A stretch of DNA of 64,000 nt. Origin: Brevundimonas intermedia (lineage in GTDB: Bacteria > Pseudomonadota > Alphaproteobacteria > Caulobacterales > Caulobacteraceae). The translations under genes were made by a program, and so were the position numbers. The notes beneath the pieces were generated by a model that was not told the DNA's origin, ran no database searches, and worked only from the letters and a program-made list of their open reading frames with translations. The stretch lies in contig NZ_BSFD01000006.1 of the NCBI RefSeq assembly GCF_027922165.1, forward strand, positions 62,001 to 126,000, in the 5' to 3' direction. Position 1 is the first letter of the stretch; each line of letters opens with the position of its first letter. Of this stretch, positions 28,240 through 37,407 are shown one piece after another.

Positions 28240-28275
28240 ACGACCGCTACCCATCCTCGGTAGCGGTCGTTCTCA
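28240..28275 (+). terminator. terminator after the small cysteine protein gene
   Basis: Perfect 12-base stem ACGACCGCTACC / GGTAGCGGTCGT with a 7-base loop, followed by TTCTC. It lies 13 bases after the stop codon. Confidence 0.8.
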
Positions 28276-28309
28276 CCTCGGGCCTCAGCGACCTAATCCA
28301 AAAATGAGG

Positions 28310-28386
28310 TGGTGACTGGAGGCGGGATCGAACCGCCGACCTGTGGGTTATGAATCCACCGCTCTAACCATCTGAGCTACCCAGTC
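28310..28386 (-). tRNA. tRNA-Met (CAT anticodon)
   Basis: 77 bases on the minus strand including an encoded CCA. The acceptor arm GACTGGG pairs with TCCAGTC. The D arm is GCTCAGATGGTTAGAGC, the anticodon loop TTCATAA, and the T arm GGCGGTTCGATCCCGCC. Anticodon CAT means elongator Met, or Ile2 if the wobble C is modified to lysidine. The first acceptor pair is G-C, so it is not the initiator. The Met/Ile2 choice cannot be settled by eye. Confidence 0.95.
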
Positions 28387-28580
28387 GCATCCCGTCTCCG
28401 GGCGTCCGCGAGGCCTGGGGCCAGCGCGAAAGAGGCGTGCCTATATCGCCGTCGGGCGCGCGGTTCAAGTCGTCTCGACGCAGATCGTGCGGCGATGCGG
28501 CGCATGACAGGGTTTCGCGGGAACGCTAACCCTGACGCTTCTGTTCAGACGGAACGTCCAGACCCGACCGGAGCCACCCC

Positions 28581-29828
28581 ATGCGCCTGCCCCTCCTCGC
28601 CGCCTCGACCTCCCTGCTCGTCCTCGCCGCCGCTTGCGGCGCCAGCGGCGAGAGCGCCCCGGTGTCCGGCCAGGCGGCAGGCCAGACGGGCGCGCCGCTG
28701 GAGACCCGGCCGGCCAACAACCCCGATCAAAAGCCCGCCTTCGCCGGACAGACCCGGGCGCCGGGCGTGAAGACCGACGTCGCATTGAACCACAGCGCGG
28801 TCGCCTCCGGCCTCGTCCATCCCTGGGGACTGGCCCTGATGCCGGACGGCCGCTGGCTGGTGACGGAAAAGCCCGGTCGGCTGCGGATCATCACGGCCCA
28901 GGGACAGGTCAGCGAACCGGTTCAGGGCCTGCCGCCGGTCGATGCGCGCGGCCAGGGCGGGCTGCTGGACGTCGTGGTCAGCCCCGGCTTCGGCCAGGAC
29001 CGTCTGATCTATTGGAGCTATTCGGAGCCTCGTGAGGGCGGCAACGCCACCTCGGTCGCTCGGGGCCGCCTGTCCGACGACGGGTCGCGGGTGGAGACTG
29101 TTCAAGTCATCTTCCGCGCCCTGCCCGTCTATGACGGCGACAAGCATTTCGGCTCATCGTTGGCCTTCGCGCCGGACGGCAAGCTGTTCATCACCCTGGG
29201 CGAACGGTCGGACCGGCCGATGCGGCCCCAGGCCCAGGACCTGGGCTCGCACATGGGCAAGACCATCCGCATCAACGCCGACGGCTCGGTCCCCCAGGAC
29301 AACCCCTTCGTCGGCCGCGCCGGCGCCCTGCCCGAGATCTGGAGCCTGGGCCACCGCAACGTCCAGGGCGTCGCCGTCCAGCCCGGCACCGGCGCCGTCT
29401 GGACCATCGAGCACGGCACGCGGGGCGGCGACGAGGTCAATCTGGACAAGCCGGGTCTGAACTATGGCTGGCCCGACGCGGCTTACGGCGTCGAATACGC
29501 CGGCGGGGCGATCAACAGCGGCGCGACACAGAAGTCTGGCACCGAACAGCCGGTCTATTACTGGGACCCGGTGATCGCGCCGGGCGGAGCGACCTTCTAT
29601 CAGGGCGCCATGTTCCCCGGCTGGGACGGCGATCTGCTGGTCGCCGGTCTGAAGGAGAAGCATATTGCCCGACTGGTGATCGAGAATGACCGCGTGGTCG
29701 GCGAAGAGCGGCTGCTGACGGACCTGGGCGAACGGGTCCGCGACGTGGCCGTGGGGCCGGACGGCGCAGTCTGGGCGATCACGGATCAGGATGACGGCAA
29801 GCTGGTCAGGCTGGCGGTCGCGCAGTAG
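28581..29828 (+). CDS. PQQ-dependent aldose sugar dehydrogenase (YliI/Asd-type), lipoprotein
   Basis: 415-residue soluble-type sugar dehydrogenase with a six-bladed beta-propeller (GDH/HHIP-like). It starts with a lipoprotein signal (MRLPLLAASTSLLVLAAACG). The propeller begins at GLVHPWGLALMPDGRWLVTE. Further marks are GQGGLLDVVVSPGF, HRNVQGVAVQPGTGAVWTIE, GGDEVNLDKPGLNYGWP and YYWDPVIAPGGATFYQG. These match E. coli YliI, which oxidises aldoses with PQQ in the periplasm. No PQQ synthesis genes are in the window. It starts about 195 bases upstream-side of the divergent tRNA. Confidence 0.93.
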   Translation: MRLPLLAASTSLLVLAAACGASGESAPVSGQAAGQTGAPLETRPANNPDQKPAFAGQTRAPGVKTDVALNHSAVASGLVHPWGLALMPDGRWLVTEKPGRLRIITAQGQVSEPVQGLPPVDARGQGGLLDVVVSPGFGQDRLIYWSYSEPREGGNATSVARGRLSDDGSRVETVQVIFRALPVYDGDKHFGSSLAFAPDGKLFITLGERSDRPMRPQAQDLGSHMGKTIRINADGSVPQDNPFVGRAGALPEIWSLGHRNVQGVAVQPGTGAVWTIEHGTRGGDEVNLDKPGLNYGWPDAAYGVEYAGGAINSGATQKSGTEQPVYYWDPVIAPGGATFYQGAMFPGWDGDLLVAGLKEKHIARLVIENDRVVGEERLLTDLGERVRDVAVGPDGAVWAITDQDDGKLVRLAVAQ

Positions 29829-29888
29829 TCTGCGGGACGCCGGGGGGCAGGACCGCAGAGCCGAGGCTTTGCGTGAACAGGAGACACC

Positions 29889-30110
29889 ATGCGCAAGATA
29901 TTCGCCGCCATCCTGATGACTGCACCGCTGATGACAGCCTGCGCCTCGACCGGTCAGACGAACACCTACCAGGAAGACCTCCAGCGGCTTGAGGCCGCCT
30001 GCACCGAGCGTCAGGGCATTCTGACCCCGACGGGTCTGCAAAGCGGACGGCCTGAGACCGAATACGCCTGCCGCATCACGGGCGGCGCCAGCCGTATTCC
30101 GCCCCGCTGA
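29889..30110 (+). CDS. small lipoprotein, unknown function
   Basis: 73 residues. Signal MRKIFAAILMTAPLMTACAS has lipobox MTAC. The mature part has two cysteines (LEAACTERQG and EYACRITGG), which probably form a disulfide. AGGAGACACC precedes the ATG. It lies 60 bases behind the sugar dehydrogenase and may be co-transcribed. A strong hairpin follows. No family recognised. Confidence 0.8.
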   Translation: MRKIFAAILMTAPLMTACASTGQTNTYQEDLQRLEAACTERQGILTPTGLQSGRPETEYACRITGGASRIPPR

Positions 30111-30121
30111 CGCACGATCCG

Positions 30122-30160
30122 AGCCGGCCCGACCGTGACGGTCGCGGCCGGCGTCTTTGT
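30122..30160 (+). terminator. terminator after the small lipoprotein gene
   Basis: AGCCGGCC-CGACCG-TGA-CGGTCG-C-GGCCGGC, a nearly perfect long stem, followed by GTCTTTGTG. Confidence 0.75.
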
Positions 30161-30245
30161 GCGCCTTTGTAGCTGGCGCGACCTTCGACCTGTCCCCATC
30201 TGGATTTGTACGGCCCCGTCGCCGCAGACGTTCACGCGGCTTATT

Positions 30246-30270
30246 ACTTGACGTTGACGTAAACGTAGGG
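30246..30270 (+). promoter_or_regulatory. LiuR/MerR-type operator upstream of fadA-fadB
   Basis: TTGACGTTGACGTAAACGT contains the palindrome ACGTT-GACGTA-AACGT. It resembles the MerR-family LiuR site (TTTACGTNNACGTAAA) that controls fatty acid and branched-chain amino acid breakdown in proteobacteria. It lies about 105 bases before fadA. Confidence 0.5.
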
Positions 30271-30371
30271 TTCTTGACGTCCGAGCTTAGACCCGTCCTT
30301 CCCCCAGGTCGCGAGACGCCCGCCCAGCCGGCGGACCTTGAGCGCCGGGATCAAAATGGAGACACACGCCC

Positions 30372-31577
30372 ATGGCTGACGCCTATATCTACGACGCCGT
30401 CCGCACCCCGCGCGGTAAGGGCAAGAAGGACGGCTCGCTGCACGAGATCACCGGCCTCAGCCTGGCCACCCAGGTTCTGGAGGCCCTGCGCGACCGCAAC
30501 GACCTGGACACCTCCAAGGTCGACGACGTCATCCTGGGCTGCGTCACGCCCGTGGGCGAACTCGGCGCCGACATCGCCCGCACGGCGGTGCTCTCGGCCG
30601 GCTGGTCGCAATATACCGCCGGGGTTCAGGTCAACCGCTTCTGCGCCTCGGGCCTGGAAGCCGTGAACATGGCCACCGCCAAGGTGAAGTCCGGCGAGGC
30701 CGATTTCGCCGTCGGCGGCGGGGTCGAGGTCATGAGCCGCGTGCCCATGGGCTCGGACATGGGCGCCTGGCCCACCGACCCCTCATCGGCCTTTCCCACC
30801 TATTTCGTGCCGCAGGGCGTGTCGGCCGACATGATCGCCACCAAATACGGCTTCAGCCGCGACGACGTGGACGCCTATTCGGTCGAGAGCCACAAGCGCG
30901 CCGCCCAGGCCTGGGCCGAGGGCCGGTTCAAGAACTCGGTCCTGGCGGTCAAAGACCAGCTGGGCCTGACCATCCTGGACCGCGACGAGACCATTCGTCC
31001 GAACACGGACATGCAGACCCTGGGCGGCCTGAACCCCTCCTTCGCCATGATGGGCGAGATGGCTTTCGACAGCGTGATCAACCAGCGCTACCCCGAGGTC
31101 GAGCGCGTCAACCACGTCCACACCCCCGGCAACTCGTCCGGCATCGTCGACGGTTCGGCCGGGGTGCTGATCGGCTCGCTGGAAGCCGGCCAGGCCCTGG
31201 GCCTGAAGCCGCGCGCCAAGATCCTGGGCGGCGCCTCGATCGGCTCGGAGCCGTCGATCATGCTGACCGGCCCGGAATATGTGACCCGCAAACTGCTGGG
31301 CAAGCTGGGCATGACGCCCGACGACATCGACGTGTGGGAGCTGAACGAGGCCTTCGCCGCCGTCGTGCTGCGCTACATGCAGGCCCTGAACATCGACCAC
31401 GCCAAGATGAATGTGAACGGCGGGGGCATCTCGATGGGCCACCCCCTGGGCGCCACCGGCGCCATGATCACCGGCATCGCCCTGGACGAGTTGGAACGCT
31501 CGAACAAGTCGACGGCCCTGATCACCCTGTGCATCGGCGGCGGCATGGGCACCGCCACCGTCATCGAACGCGTCTGA
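30372..31577 (+). CDS. fadA: acetyl-CoA C-acyltransferase (3-ketoacyl-CoA thiolase)
   Basis: 401-residue thiolase for the last step of beta-oxidation. The active-site Cys is in [16 protein letters not shown] (about Cys 89). The His lies in [16 protein letters not shown] and the second Cys in [12 protein letters not shown] near the C-terminus. The start [20 protein letters not shown] and the loop length fit degradative FadA-type rather than acetoacetyl-CoA thiolases. AAAATGGAGACACACGCC precedes the ATG. It is followed 10 bases later by the FadB-type gene, so the two form an operon. Confidence 0.96.
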   Translation: MADAYIYDAVRTPRGKGKKDGSLHEITGLSLATQVLEALRDRNDLDTSKVDDVILGCVTPVGELGADIARTAVLSAGWSQYTAGVQVNRFCASGLEAVNMATAKVKSGEADFAVGGGVEVMSRVPMGSDMGAWPTDPSSAFPTYFVPQGVSADMIATKYGFSRDDVDAYSVESHKRAAQAWAEGRFKNSVLAVKDQLGLTILDRDETIRPNTDMQTLGGLNPSFAMMGEMAFDSVINQRYPEVERVNHVHTPGNSSGIVDGSAGVLIGSLEAGQALGLKPRAKILGGASIGSEPSIMLTGPEYVTRKLLGKLGMTPDDIDVWELNEAFAAVVLRYMQALNIDHAKMNVNGGGISMGHPLGATGAMITGIALDELERSNKSTALITLCIGGGMGTATVIERV

Positions 31578-31587
31578 TCCGGAGCGA

Positions 31588-33786
31588 ATGACTATGGAAA
31601 ACTTCAAGATCGACATCGACGCCGACGGCGTCGCTACGATTGTATTCGACGTCCCCGGCCGTTCGATGAACACCCTGACCAGCGCGGTCATGGCCGAGAT
31701 CCCGGAACTGGTCGAACGGATCAAGACCGACGACGCCATCAAGGGCGCCGTCATCACCTCGGGCAAGCCTTCCGGCTTCTGCGCCGGCGCAGACCTGGGC
31801 GACATGGCCGGCGGCGTTCTGTCGGGCGGCGGCGACCTGCAGAAGGCGTTCGACGCCGGCTGGAAACTGAACGGCGCCTTCCGCGCGCTGGAGACCTGCG
31901 GCAAGCCTGTGGCGGCGGCGATCAACGGCCTGGCCCTGGGCGGCGGGCTGGAGTTCACCCTGGCCTGCCATTATCGCGTGGTCGAGAACGACAACAAGAT
32001 CCAGCTGGGCCTGCCCGAGATCAAGGTCGGCCTCTTCCCCGGCGGCGGCGGCACCCAGCGCCTGACCCGTCTGGTCGGCGTCCAGAACGCCATGATGGCC
32101 ATGAGCGAAGGCAAGTCCTTCCGTCCGAACGACGCCAAGGGCGCCGGCATCGTCCATGAGGTGGTCGAAAAGGGTCAGTCGGTCGAGGCCGCCAAGGCCT
32201 GGATCAAGAACGGCGGCAAGGCCGTGCAGCCGTGGGACGACAAGTCGTTCAAACTGCCCGGCGGCGGTCCTTACCACCCGGCCGGCATCCAGAACTTCAT
32301 GGTCGGCAACGCCATGCTGCGCAAACAGTCCTACGGCAACTATCCCGCCGTGGTGAACCTGATGAAGGCCGTCTACGAGGGGACCCAGGTTCCGATGGAC
32401 GCGGCCCTGCGAATCGAGACCCGCTATTTCATCAAGACCCTGATGACGCCCCAGGCCCAGGCCATGATCCGCAGCCTGTTCCTGTCCAAGCAGGAGCTGG
32501 ACAAGGGCGCCGTGCGTCCCGCCGGCGTGCCCAAGTCCGATCCGAAGAAGGTCTCGGTCCTGGGCGCCGGCATGATGGGCGCCGGCATCGCCTATGTGCA
32601 GGTCATGGCCGGCATCGAAACCGTGCTGATCGACCAGACCCAGGAAGCCGCCGACAAGGGCAAGGCCCATGTCGAGGAGCTGCTGAAGAAGCGTCTGTCG
32701 CGCGGTCAGATGACGCAAGACAAGTATGACGCCACCCTGGCCCTGGTCACGGCGACGACCGACTATGACCACATCAAGGGGTCGGACCTGGTGGTCGAGG
32801 CCGTGTTCGAAAGCCGCGAGATCAAGGCCGACGTCACCAAGCGCGCCGAGGCCCAGCTGGCTGAAGGCGCCGTCTTCGGCTCCAACACCTCGACCCTGCC
32901 GATCACCGGCCTGGCCGAGGCCTCGGTTCGTCCCGAGGACTTCATCGGCATCCACTTCTTCTCGCCCGTCGACAAGATGATGCTGGTCGAGATCATCCTG
33001 GGCGAGAAGACGGGTCAGGCCGCCATCGCCAAGGCGCTGGACTATGTGCTGAAGATCAAGAAGACCCCGATCGTCGTCAACGATTCCAGAGGCTTCTATA
33101 CCTCGCGCTGCTTCTCCACCTTCCTGATGGAAGGCATGGCGATGCTGGAAGAGGGTTACGGCCCGGCCCTGATCGACAATGTCGGGCGGATGACCGGCAT
33201 GCCGCGGGGCCCGCTGGAAATGCACGACGACGTCGCCCTGGACCTGTCCTACAAGATCGCCAAACAGACGGCGCTGGACCTGGGCGACAAATACGTCCCG
33301 TCGGAAGGCGCCGACATCGTCGCAAAAATGGTCGAGGACGGGCGCTTCGGCCGCAAGAACGGCAAGGGCTTCTATGACTATGATCAGAAGCCCAAGACCA
33401 TCTGGAAAGGTCTGAGCGACCTGGCGCCGACCACCAAGGGCATCGACAAGCCCGAGGAGGCGACCGCCTTCGCCCAGATCGACGAGTTGAAGACGCGCCT
33501 GCTGTATCGCCAGGCGGTGGAAGTGGCCCGTTGCTGGGAAGAGGGCGTCATCGACGACCCGCGTGAGGCCGACCTTGGCGCCATCCTGGGCTGGGGCTTC
33601 GCGCCCTGGACCGGCGGCCCGATCAGCATGATCGACGGCATCGGCCTGGCCCAGTTCGTCGAGACGGCGGACCGTCTGGCCGCCACCTATGGCGACCGGT
33701 TCAAGGTTCCGCAGCTGCTGCGCGACATGGCCGCTAAGAACGAGACCTTCTACGGCAAGTTCGCCCCGGAAAAGGCCGCCGCCTGA
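31588..33786 (+). CDS. fadB: fatty acid oxidation complex alpha subunit (enoyl-CoA hydratase / 3-hydroxyacyl-CoA dehydrogenase)
   Basis: 732-residue bifunctional enzyme. The crotonase domain occupies about residues 5-190; its oxyanion-hole motifs are [12 protein letters not shown] and [20 protein letters not shown]. The NAD-binding 3-hydroxyacyl-CoA dehydrogenase domain starts near [17 protein letters not shown] (about 325-341). It has the [15 protein letters not shown] block and a C-terminal helical domain. CCGGAGCGA precedes the ATG at 31588; an ATG two codons later is less well spaced. With fadA this makes a complete beta-oxidation trifunctional module. A terminator follows. Confidence 0.97.
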   Translation: MTMENFKIDIDADGVATIVFDVPGRSMNTLTSAVMAEIPELVERIKTDDAIKGAVITSGKPSGFCAGADLGDMAGGVLSGGGDLQKAFDAGWKLNGAFRALETCGKPVAAAINGLALGGGLEFTLACHYRVVENDNKIQLGLPEIKVGLFPGGGGTQRLTRLVGVQNAMMAMSEGKSFRPNDAKGAGIVHEVVEKGQSVEAAKAWIKNGGKAVQPWDDKSFKLPGGGPYHPAGIQNFMVGNAMLRKQSYGNYPAVVNLMKAVYEGTQVPMDAALRIETRYFIKTLMTPQAQAMIRSLFLSKQELDKGAVRPAGVPKSDPKKVSVLGAGMMGAGIAYVQVMAGIETVLIDQTQEAADKGKAHVEELLKKRLSRGQMTQDKYDATLALVTATTDYDHIKGSDLVVEAVFESREIKADVTKRAEAQLAEGAVFGSNTSTLPITGLAEASVRPEDFIGIHFFSPVDKMMLVEIILGEKTGQAAIAKALDYVLKIKKTPIVVNDSRGFYTSRCFSTFLMEGMAMLEEGYGPALIDNVGRMTGMPRGPLEMHDDVALDLSYKIAKQTALDLGDKYVPSEGADIVAKMVEDGRFGRKNGKGFYDYDQKPKTIWKGLSDLAPTTKGIDKPEEATAFAQIDELKTRLLYRQAVEVARCWEEGVIDDPREADLGAILGWGFAPWTGGPISMIDGIGLAQFVETADRLAATYGDRFKVPQLLRDMAAKNETFYGKFAPEKAAA

Positions 33787-33814
33787 TCGGTTGCGGACAC
33801 CACTGAAACGACGG

Positions 33815-33843
33815 AACGGGCGGCCTTCGGGTCGCCCGTTTTG
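33815..33843 (+). terminator. terminator of the fadA-fadB operon
   Basis: AACGGGCG-G-CC-TTCG-GG-T-CGCCCGTT stem with a TTCG loop, followed by TT. It lies 29 bases after the fadB stop. Confidence 0.85.
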
Positions 33844-33861
33844 GTTTGGGCTCCCCTCTTC

Positions 33862-34057
33862 TTTCGTCATTCCGGGCGAAGGGCCGCTTGGCCCGTGGAC
33901 CCGGAACCCAGCGGCGCGCGTGAGCGCGACCCGACGGGCGGCGCGAAGCAGCCAACCCCTCGCGGACTCGGTGTCCAAACAGTGTGAGGCGGATGGATTT
34001 CATCTTCGGCGCCGCTGGGTTCCGGGTCTCCGCTACGCTCCGCCCGGAATGACGAAA
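33862..34057. repeat. about 196-base palindromic intergenic element, family B
   Basis: Outer arms TTTCGTCATTCCGGGCG / CGCCCGGAATGACGAAA and inner arms GACCCGGAACCCAGCGGCGC / GCGCCGCTGGGTTCCGGGTC. A non-palindromic centre of roughly 80 bases lies between. No frame in it looks coding. It fills most of the fadB-recA gap. Only one copy is in the window. Confidence 0.8.
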
Positions 34058-34077
34058 TGAGAGGATGCTGCGCCACC

Positions 34078-34115
34078 CAAAAAAAGACCCGCCCGACACG
34101 AGGTCGGGCGGGTCG
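34078..34115 (-). terminator. terminator of recA
   Basis: Perfect 12-base stem GACCCGCCCGAC / GTCGGGCGGGTC with a 5-base loop, followed on the minus strand by seven T. Confidence 0.92.
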
Positions 34116-34187
34116 CTCCGCCGCCCTTCGCGGGGTCGGTGGCGGGTCGCTTGGGGCGACGGAGTGTCTAGGAAGGCGAGACGGGCG

Positions 34188-35267
34188 TCAGCCTTCGAGA
34201 TCCTGGCCTTCGTCCGGCTCGGGCGTGCCCAGCAGTTCGTCGGCGATCTTGTTGGTCGAGGCCCGCACGGCCTTTTCGATCGAGGCGGCGATGTCAGGGT
34301 TCTGTTTCAGGAATTCGCGCACATTCTCGCGGCCCTGACCGATCCGGGTCGAGTCATAGCTGAACCAGCTGCCCGACTTCTCGATCACCCCGGCCTTGAC
34401 GCCCAGGTCGATGACCTCGCCCAGTTTGGAGATGCCCTCGCCATACATGATGTCGAAGATGACCTCGCGGAACGGCGGGGCGACCTTGTTCTTGACCACC
34501 TTGACCCGAGTGGTGTTGCCGACCACCTCGTCGCGGTTCTTGATCGCGCCGGTGCGGCGGATGTCCAGACGCACCGAGGCGTAGAACTTCAGCGCATTGC
34601 CGCCCGTGGTCGTCTCGGGCGAGCCGTACATGACGCCGATCTTGTGGCGGATCTGGTTGATGAACAGGACGATGCACTTGGACTTGGAGATCGAGGCCGT
34701 CAGCTTGCGCAAGGCCTGGCTCATCAGGCGGGCCTGAAGACCCGGCAGGCTGTCGCCCATCTCGCCCTCGATTTCAGCGCGCGGCGTCAGGGCCGCGACC
34801 GAGTCGATGACCACGATGTCCACGGCGCCCGAGCGCACCAGGGTGTCAACGATCTCCAGCGCCTGTTCGCCCGTGTCGGGCTGAGACACCAGCAGGTCGT
34901 CCAGATTGACGCCCAGCTTCTGGGCATAGACCGGATCCAGCGCATGCTCGGCGTCGACAAAGGCGGCGACCCCGCCCTTCTTCTGCACTTCCGCGACGGT
35001 GTGCAGGGCCAGGGTGGTCTTGCCCGAGGATTCAGGGCCGAACACCTCGATCACCCGCCCGATCGGCAGGCCGCCGATGCCCAGGGCCATGTCCAGACCC
35101 AGCGAGCCGGTCGAGACGCTCTCGATCTCGGCCACCACGCCCGCCTTGCCCAATTTCATCACCGAACCCTTGCCGAAGGCGCGATCGATCTGAGCGATCG
35201 CCGCCTCCAGGGCCCGTTGCTTGTCGCCGTCTTCCTTGCCCACCAGTTTCAAAGCCGCCTGTGCCAT
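34188..35267 (-). CDS. recA: recombinase RecA
   Basis: 359-residue DNA strand-exchange ATPase and SOS co-protease. Walker A is [13 protein letters not shown] (about 67-79). The Walker B strand is [12 protein letters not shown]2 contains [19 protein letters not shown], and the C-terminus is acidic ([10 protein letters not shown]). The ATG at 35267 ([18 protein letters not shown]) matches the alphaproteobacterial start; GGAGACGAAGG lies before it. The ATG at 35288 has no ribosome site. A LexA-type site lies about 100 bases upstream and a strong terminator downstream. Monocistronic. Confidence 0.98.
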   Translation of the reverse strand: MAQAALKLVGKEDGDKQRALEAAIAQIDRAFGKGSVMKLGKAGVVAEIESVSTGSLGLDMALGIGGLPIGRVIEVFGPESSGKTTLALHTVAEVQKKGGVAAFVDAEHALDPVYAQKLGVNLDDLLVSQPDTGEQALEIVDTLVRSGAVDIVVIDSVAALTPRAEIEGEMGDSLPGLQARLMSQALRKLTASISKSKCIVLFINQIRHKIGVMYGSPETTTGGNALKFYASVRLDIRRTGAIKNRDEVVGNTTRVKVVKNKVAPPFREVIFDIMYGEGISKLGEVIDLGVKAGVIEKSGSWFSYDSTRIGQGRENVREFLKQNPDIAASIEKAVRASTNKIADELLGTPEPDEGQDLEG

Positions 35268-35369
35268 TGCCTTCGTCTCCCTTGCCATGATTCCCGTCAG
35301 AAGCTTGGGAGAGACCCGCCATGGACCCGCCCCCGTTTGTGAGACCGACTATGTGCACGGTTTGTTCTG

Positions 35370-35384
35370 GTTCACAAGATGTTC
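35370..35384. promoter_or_regulatory. SOS box (LexA site) of recA
   Basis: GTTCACAAGATGTTC, an exact match to the alphaproteobacterial LexA pattern GTTC-N7-GTTC, 103 bases before the recA start codon. Adjacent GAAC repeats have other spacings. Confidence 0.85.
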
Positions 35385-35433
35385 TCATCGAGAACAAATG
35401 AGAACATCAGAGACTACGTCCGATTTTGACGTA

Positions 35434-37338
35434 TCAGGGAGCGGTCACATCGACCGCCGACGCCGGTTCAGCGTGGCCGGCCGCCATGGACAGGCCGCAG
35501 CCGAGGATCAGGACGGCCGCCGCCAGACCCGCGAGGGTGTGGACGGCGGGATCGGCCGCTCCGGTCGCGTCCCGCCTCGACGGGGCCAAGGGTCTGGCCA
35601 AGGCGAGGATCAGCAGGGCGATCAGGCCCAGCGCCCCCGGCTGGTCCATCCCTACGCCGAGGAAGATGAAATGGCCCAATCCCGCCAGCCAGCCGCCGAC
35701 GACCACCGTGGCCACAACCGCCGGCGCCAGGGCCGCCCACCGCTCCAGCCGCGCGCCGATCACCGCCGCCAGGGCCGCGGCGAAGGCGGCCGCCAAGCCC
35801 GTCCAGACGAACAGCAGGGCCGCCTCGGGCGCAAAGGCCTGGACCAGAACGCCCAGGATCAACACCAGGACGATTGCGCCCAGCCATCCGCCCCAGACCG
35901 TCTCATCCTCGCCGCCCGGCCACAGGCTGAGCGCCACGGCGATTCCGGCTGCCCAGAGGACTACCGGGTTGAAGCCGCCCATCACCGTCGCCAGCACGGC
36001 CGCCGCCGCGACGACGCCCGCCAGCAGCCGGCGTCCGATCAGGGCGCGCCCCGCCATCAAGGCCAGCATGGCCCCCAACACAGCCAGGCCCACGCCCGCC
36101 TCCATCCAGGGCAGGCGGCGCAGCATCATGTAATAGATCTCGGACGAGTCGATCCGATCGCCGACCGGCCCGGCCAGGACTCGCGCCGCCTGGGCCACAA
36201 CCACGCCCGTACCCAGCAGCCATAGACCGCCGGTGAAGCCCTTCACCCCCTGTCGCCAGGTCAGGCCCGTGGCGTGGCGCGCGCCCCAGGCGGCGAAGCC
36301 GGTCAGCAGAAGGGCGAGGCCCAGCAGCCCCCAGCCGGCCTCCGGCCCGTGACGCAGCACCGCCAGACCGAAGACATCGGCATAGACGGCGTTCCGCGTC
36401 GCCTTGGGCAGAGCGGGCGCCCGCAGCAAGGCGTCGGCGGTCTCCAGCGCCTGGGCGCCGATATGCTGAAGACTGCCCTGATCCAGGGCGTCCGGAGTCG
36501 AGCTGGGCGAATGATACTGGGCCGGGCGGCCGATGAAGGCCAGATTGACCCCCGCCAGACCCCGGTCGGCGGCGAGGGTGAAATCGGTCCCGTTCGGCAT
36601 CAACCGATACACGAAGACAGCCAGGGCGTTGCTGGACGGCCCGCCCTGCGCCCGACGCGCCGCTTCGGCGTACAGGTCGATGGTCTGGGCGTTGCCGGGG
36701 CCGGTCTCGAACATCATGGCCCGGCCGCCGCCGCCGCGCGCCTCCAGGTTCACCACCGCCCCGACTCGATGACGCAGCGGATGTTCGCTGAAGAAGGCCC
36801 GCGCCCCGTCCAGGTTCAGCTCCTCCCCGTCGGACAGCAGGACCACCAAGCCTCGCTCGGCCGGCCCCCGCGCCTTGATCGCCCGCACCGCCTCAAGCAC
36901 CGCCGCCACGCCGCTGGCGTCGTCGGCCGCGCCCGGCGAGCCCGGAACGCTGTCGTAATGAGCCATTAACACCACGACCGGCAGCGCGGGGTTACGCCCG
37001 GGCAGGACGCCGATCAGATTGACCACAGACAGGCCCTCGACCGTCTCGCCCCGATCCTCGATCCGTTTCACCGCCGCCGGCGACAGGGCGCCGGCCTGAA
37101 GCGTCGGCGAAAGGCCCAGCTGCGTCATTCGGCCGTACAGATAGGCCTGGACCAAGGCGTGATCGGTCGAACCGACCGGGCGGGGCGACCGCGCCATGAC
37201 CCGCACATCCGCCATGGCCCGTTCCGCCGAGAAATCCGCAGAAGGGGCGCTCGCCGGCTGAGGCCGCGGCGTCTGAGTCGTGATCGCGGCCAGGCCCAGC
37301 GCCGCCGCCAGGGCCGTCAACAACAAGGCCAGCCGCAT
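35434..37338 (-). CDS. M28 family zinc metallopeptidase with C-terminal membrane domain
   Basis: 634 residues. A signal anchor (MRLALLLTALAAALGLA) is followed by an M28 aminopeptidase domain. Its zinc ligands are in MAHYDSVPGSPGAADDASG, LSDGEELNLDGARAF and AQYHSPSSTPD. The C-terminal half (about 330-634) has around eight hydrophobic segments. This layout matches the ER metallopeptidase 1/Fxna-like branch, known in bacteria mainly as uncharacterised membrane M28 peptidases. The catalytic domain should face the periplasm. GGGGG lies about 9 bases before the ATG at 37338; an ATG at 37347 is too close to it. Confidence 0.92.
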   Translation of the reverse strand: MRLALLLTALAAALGLAAITTQTPRPQPASAPSADFSAERAMADVRVMARSPRPVGSTDHALVQAYLYGRMTQLGLSPTLQAGALSPAAVKRIEDRGETVEGLSVVNLIGVLPGRNPALPVVVLMAHYDSVPGSPGAADDASGVAAVLEAVRAIKARGPAERGLVVLLSDGEELNLDGARAFFSEHPLRHRVGAVVNLEARGGGGRAMMFETGPGNAQTIDLYAEAARRAQGGPSSNALAVFVYRLMPNGTDFTLAADRGLAGVNLAFIGRPAQYHSPSSTPDALDQGSLQHIGAQALETADALLRAPALPKATRNAVYADVFGLAVLRHGPEAGWGLLGLALLLTGFAAWGARHATGLTWRQGVKGFTGGLWLLGTGVVVAQAARVLAGPVGDRIDSSEIYYMMLRRLPWMEAGVGLAVLGAMLALMAGRALIGRRLLAGVVAAAAVLATVMGGFNPVVLWAAGIAVALSLWPGGEDETVWGGWLGAIVLVLILGVLVQAFAPEAALLFVWTGLAAAFAAALAAVIGARLERWAALAPAVVATVVVGGWLAGLGHFIFLGVGMDQPGALGLIALLILALARPLAPSRRDATGAADPAVHTLAGLAAAVLILGCGLSMAAGHAEPASAVDVTAP

Positions 37339-37407
37339 TAGATGCATCCCCCGAGGCGTCATGACGCCAATAGGGCCGAGCCCGCGCCGTTTCGCAAGTG
37401 CGGGATA

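Noticed and set aside
28310..28386. tRNA as attachment site of an integrated element
   Set aside because: The lower-GC small gene lies on the 3' side of the tRNA, but I found no repeat of the tRNA 3' end nearby and no integrase.
31561..33978. 805-residue open frame on the minus strand across fadB
   Set aside because: Antisense to a clear FadB; no ribosome site or family motif.
35390..35406. GAAC-N6-GAAC as a second LexA site
   Set aside because: LexA in alphaproteobacteria needs N7 spacing; the exact GTTC-N7-GTTC site is just beside it.
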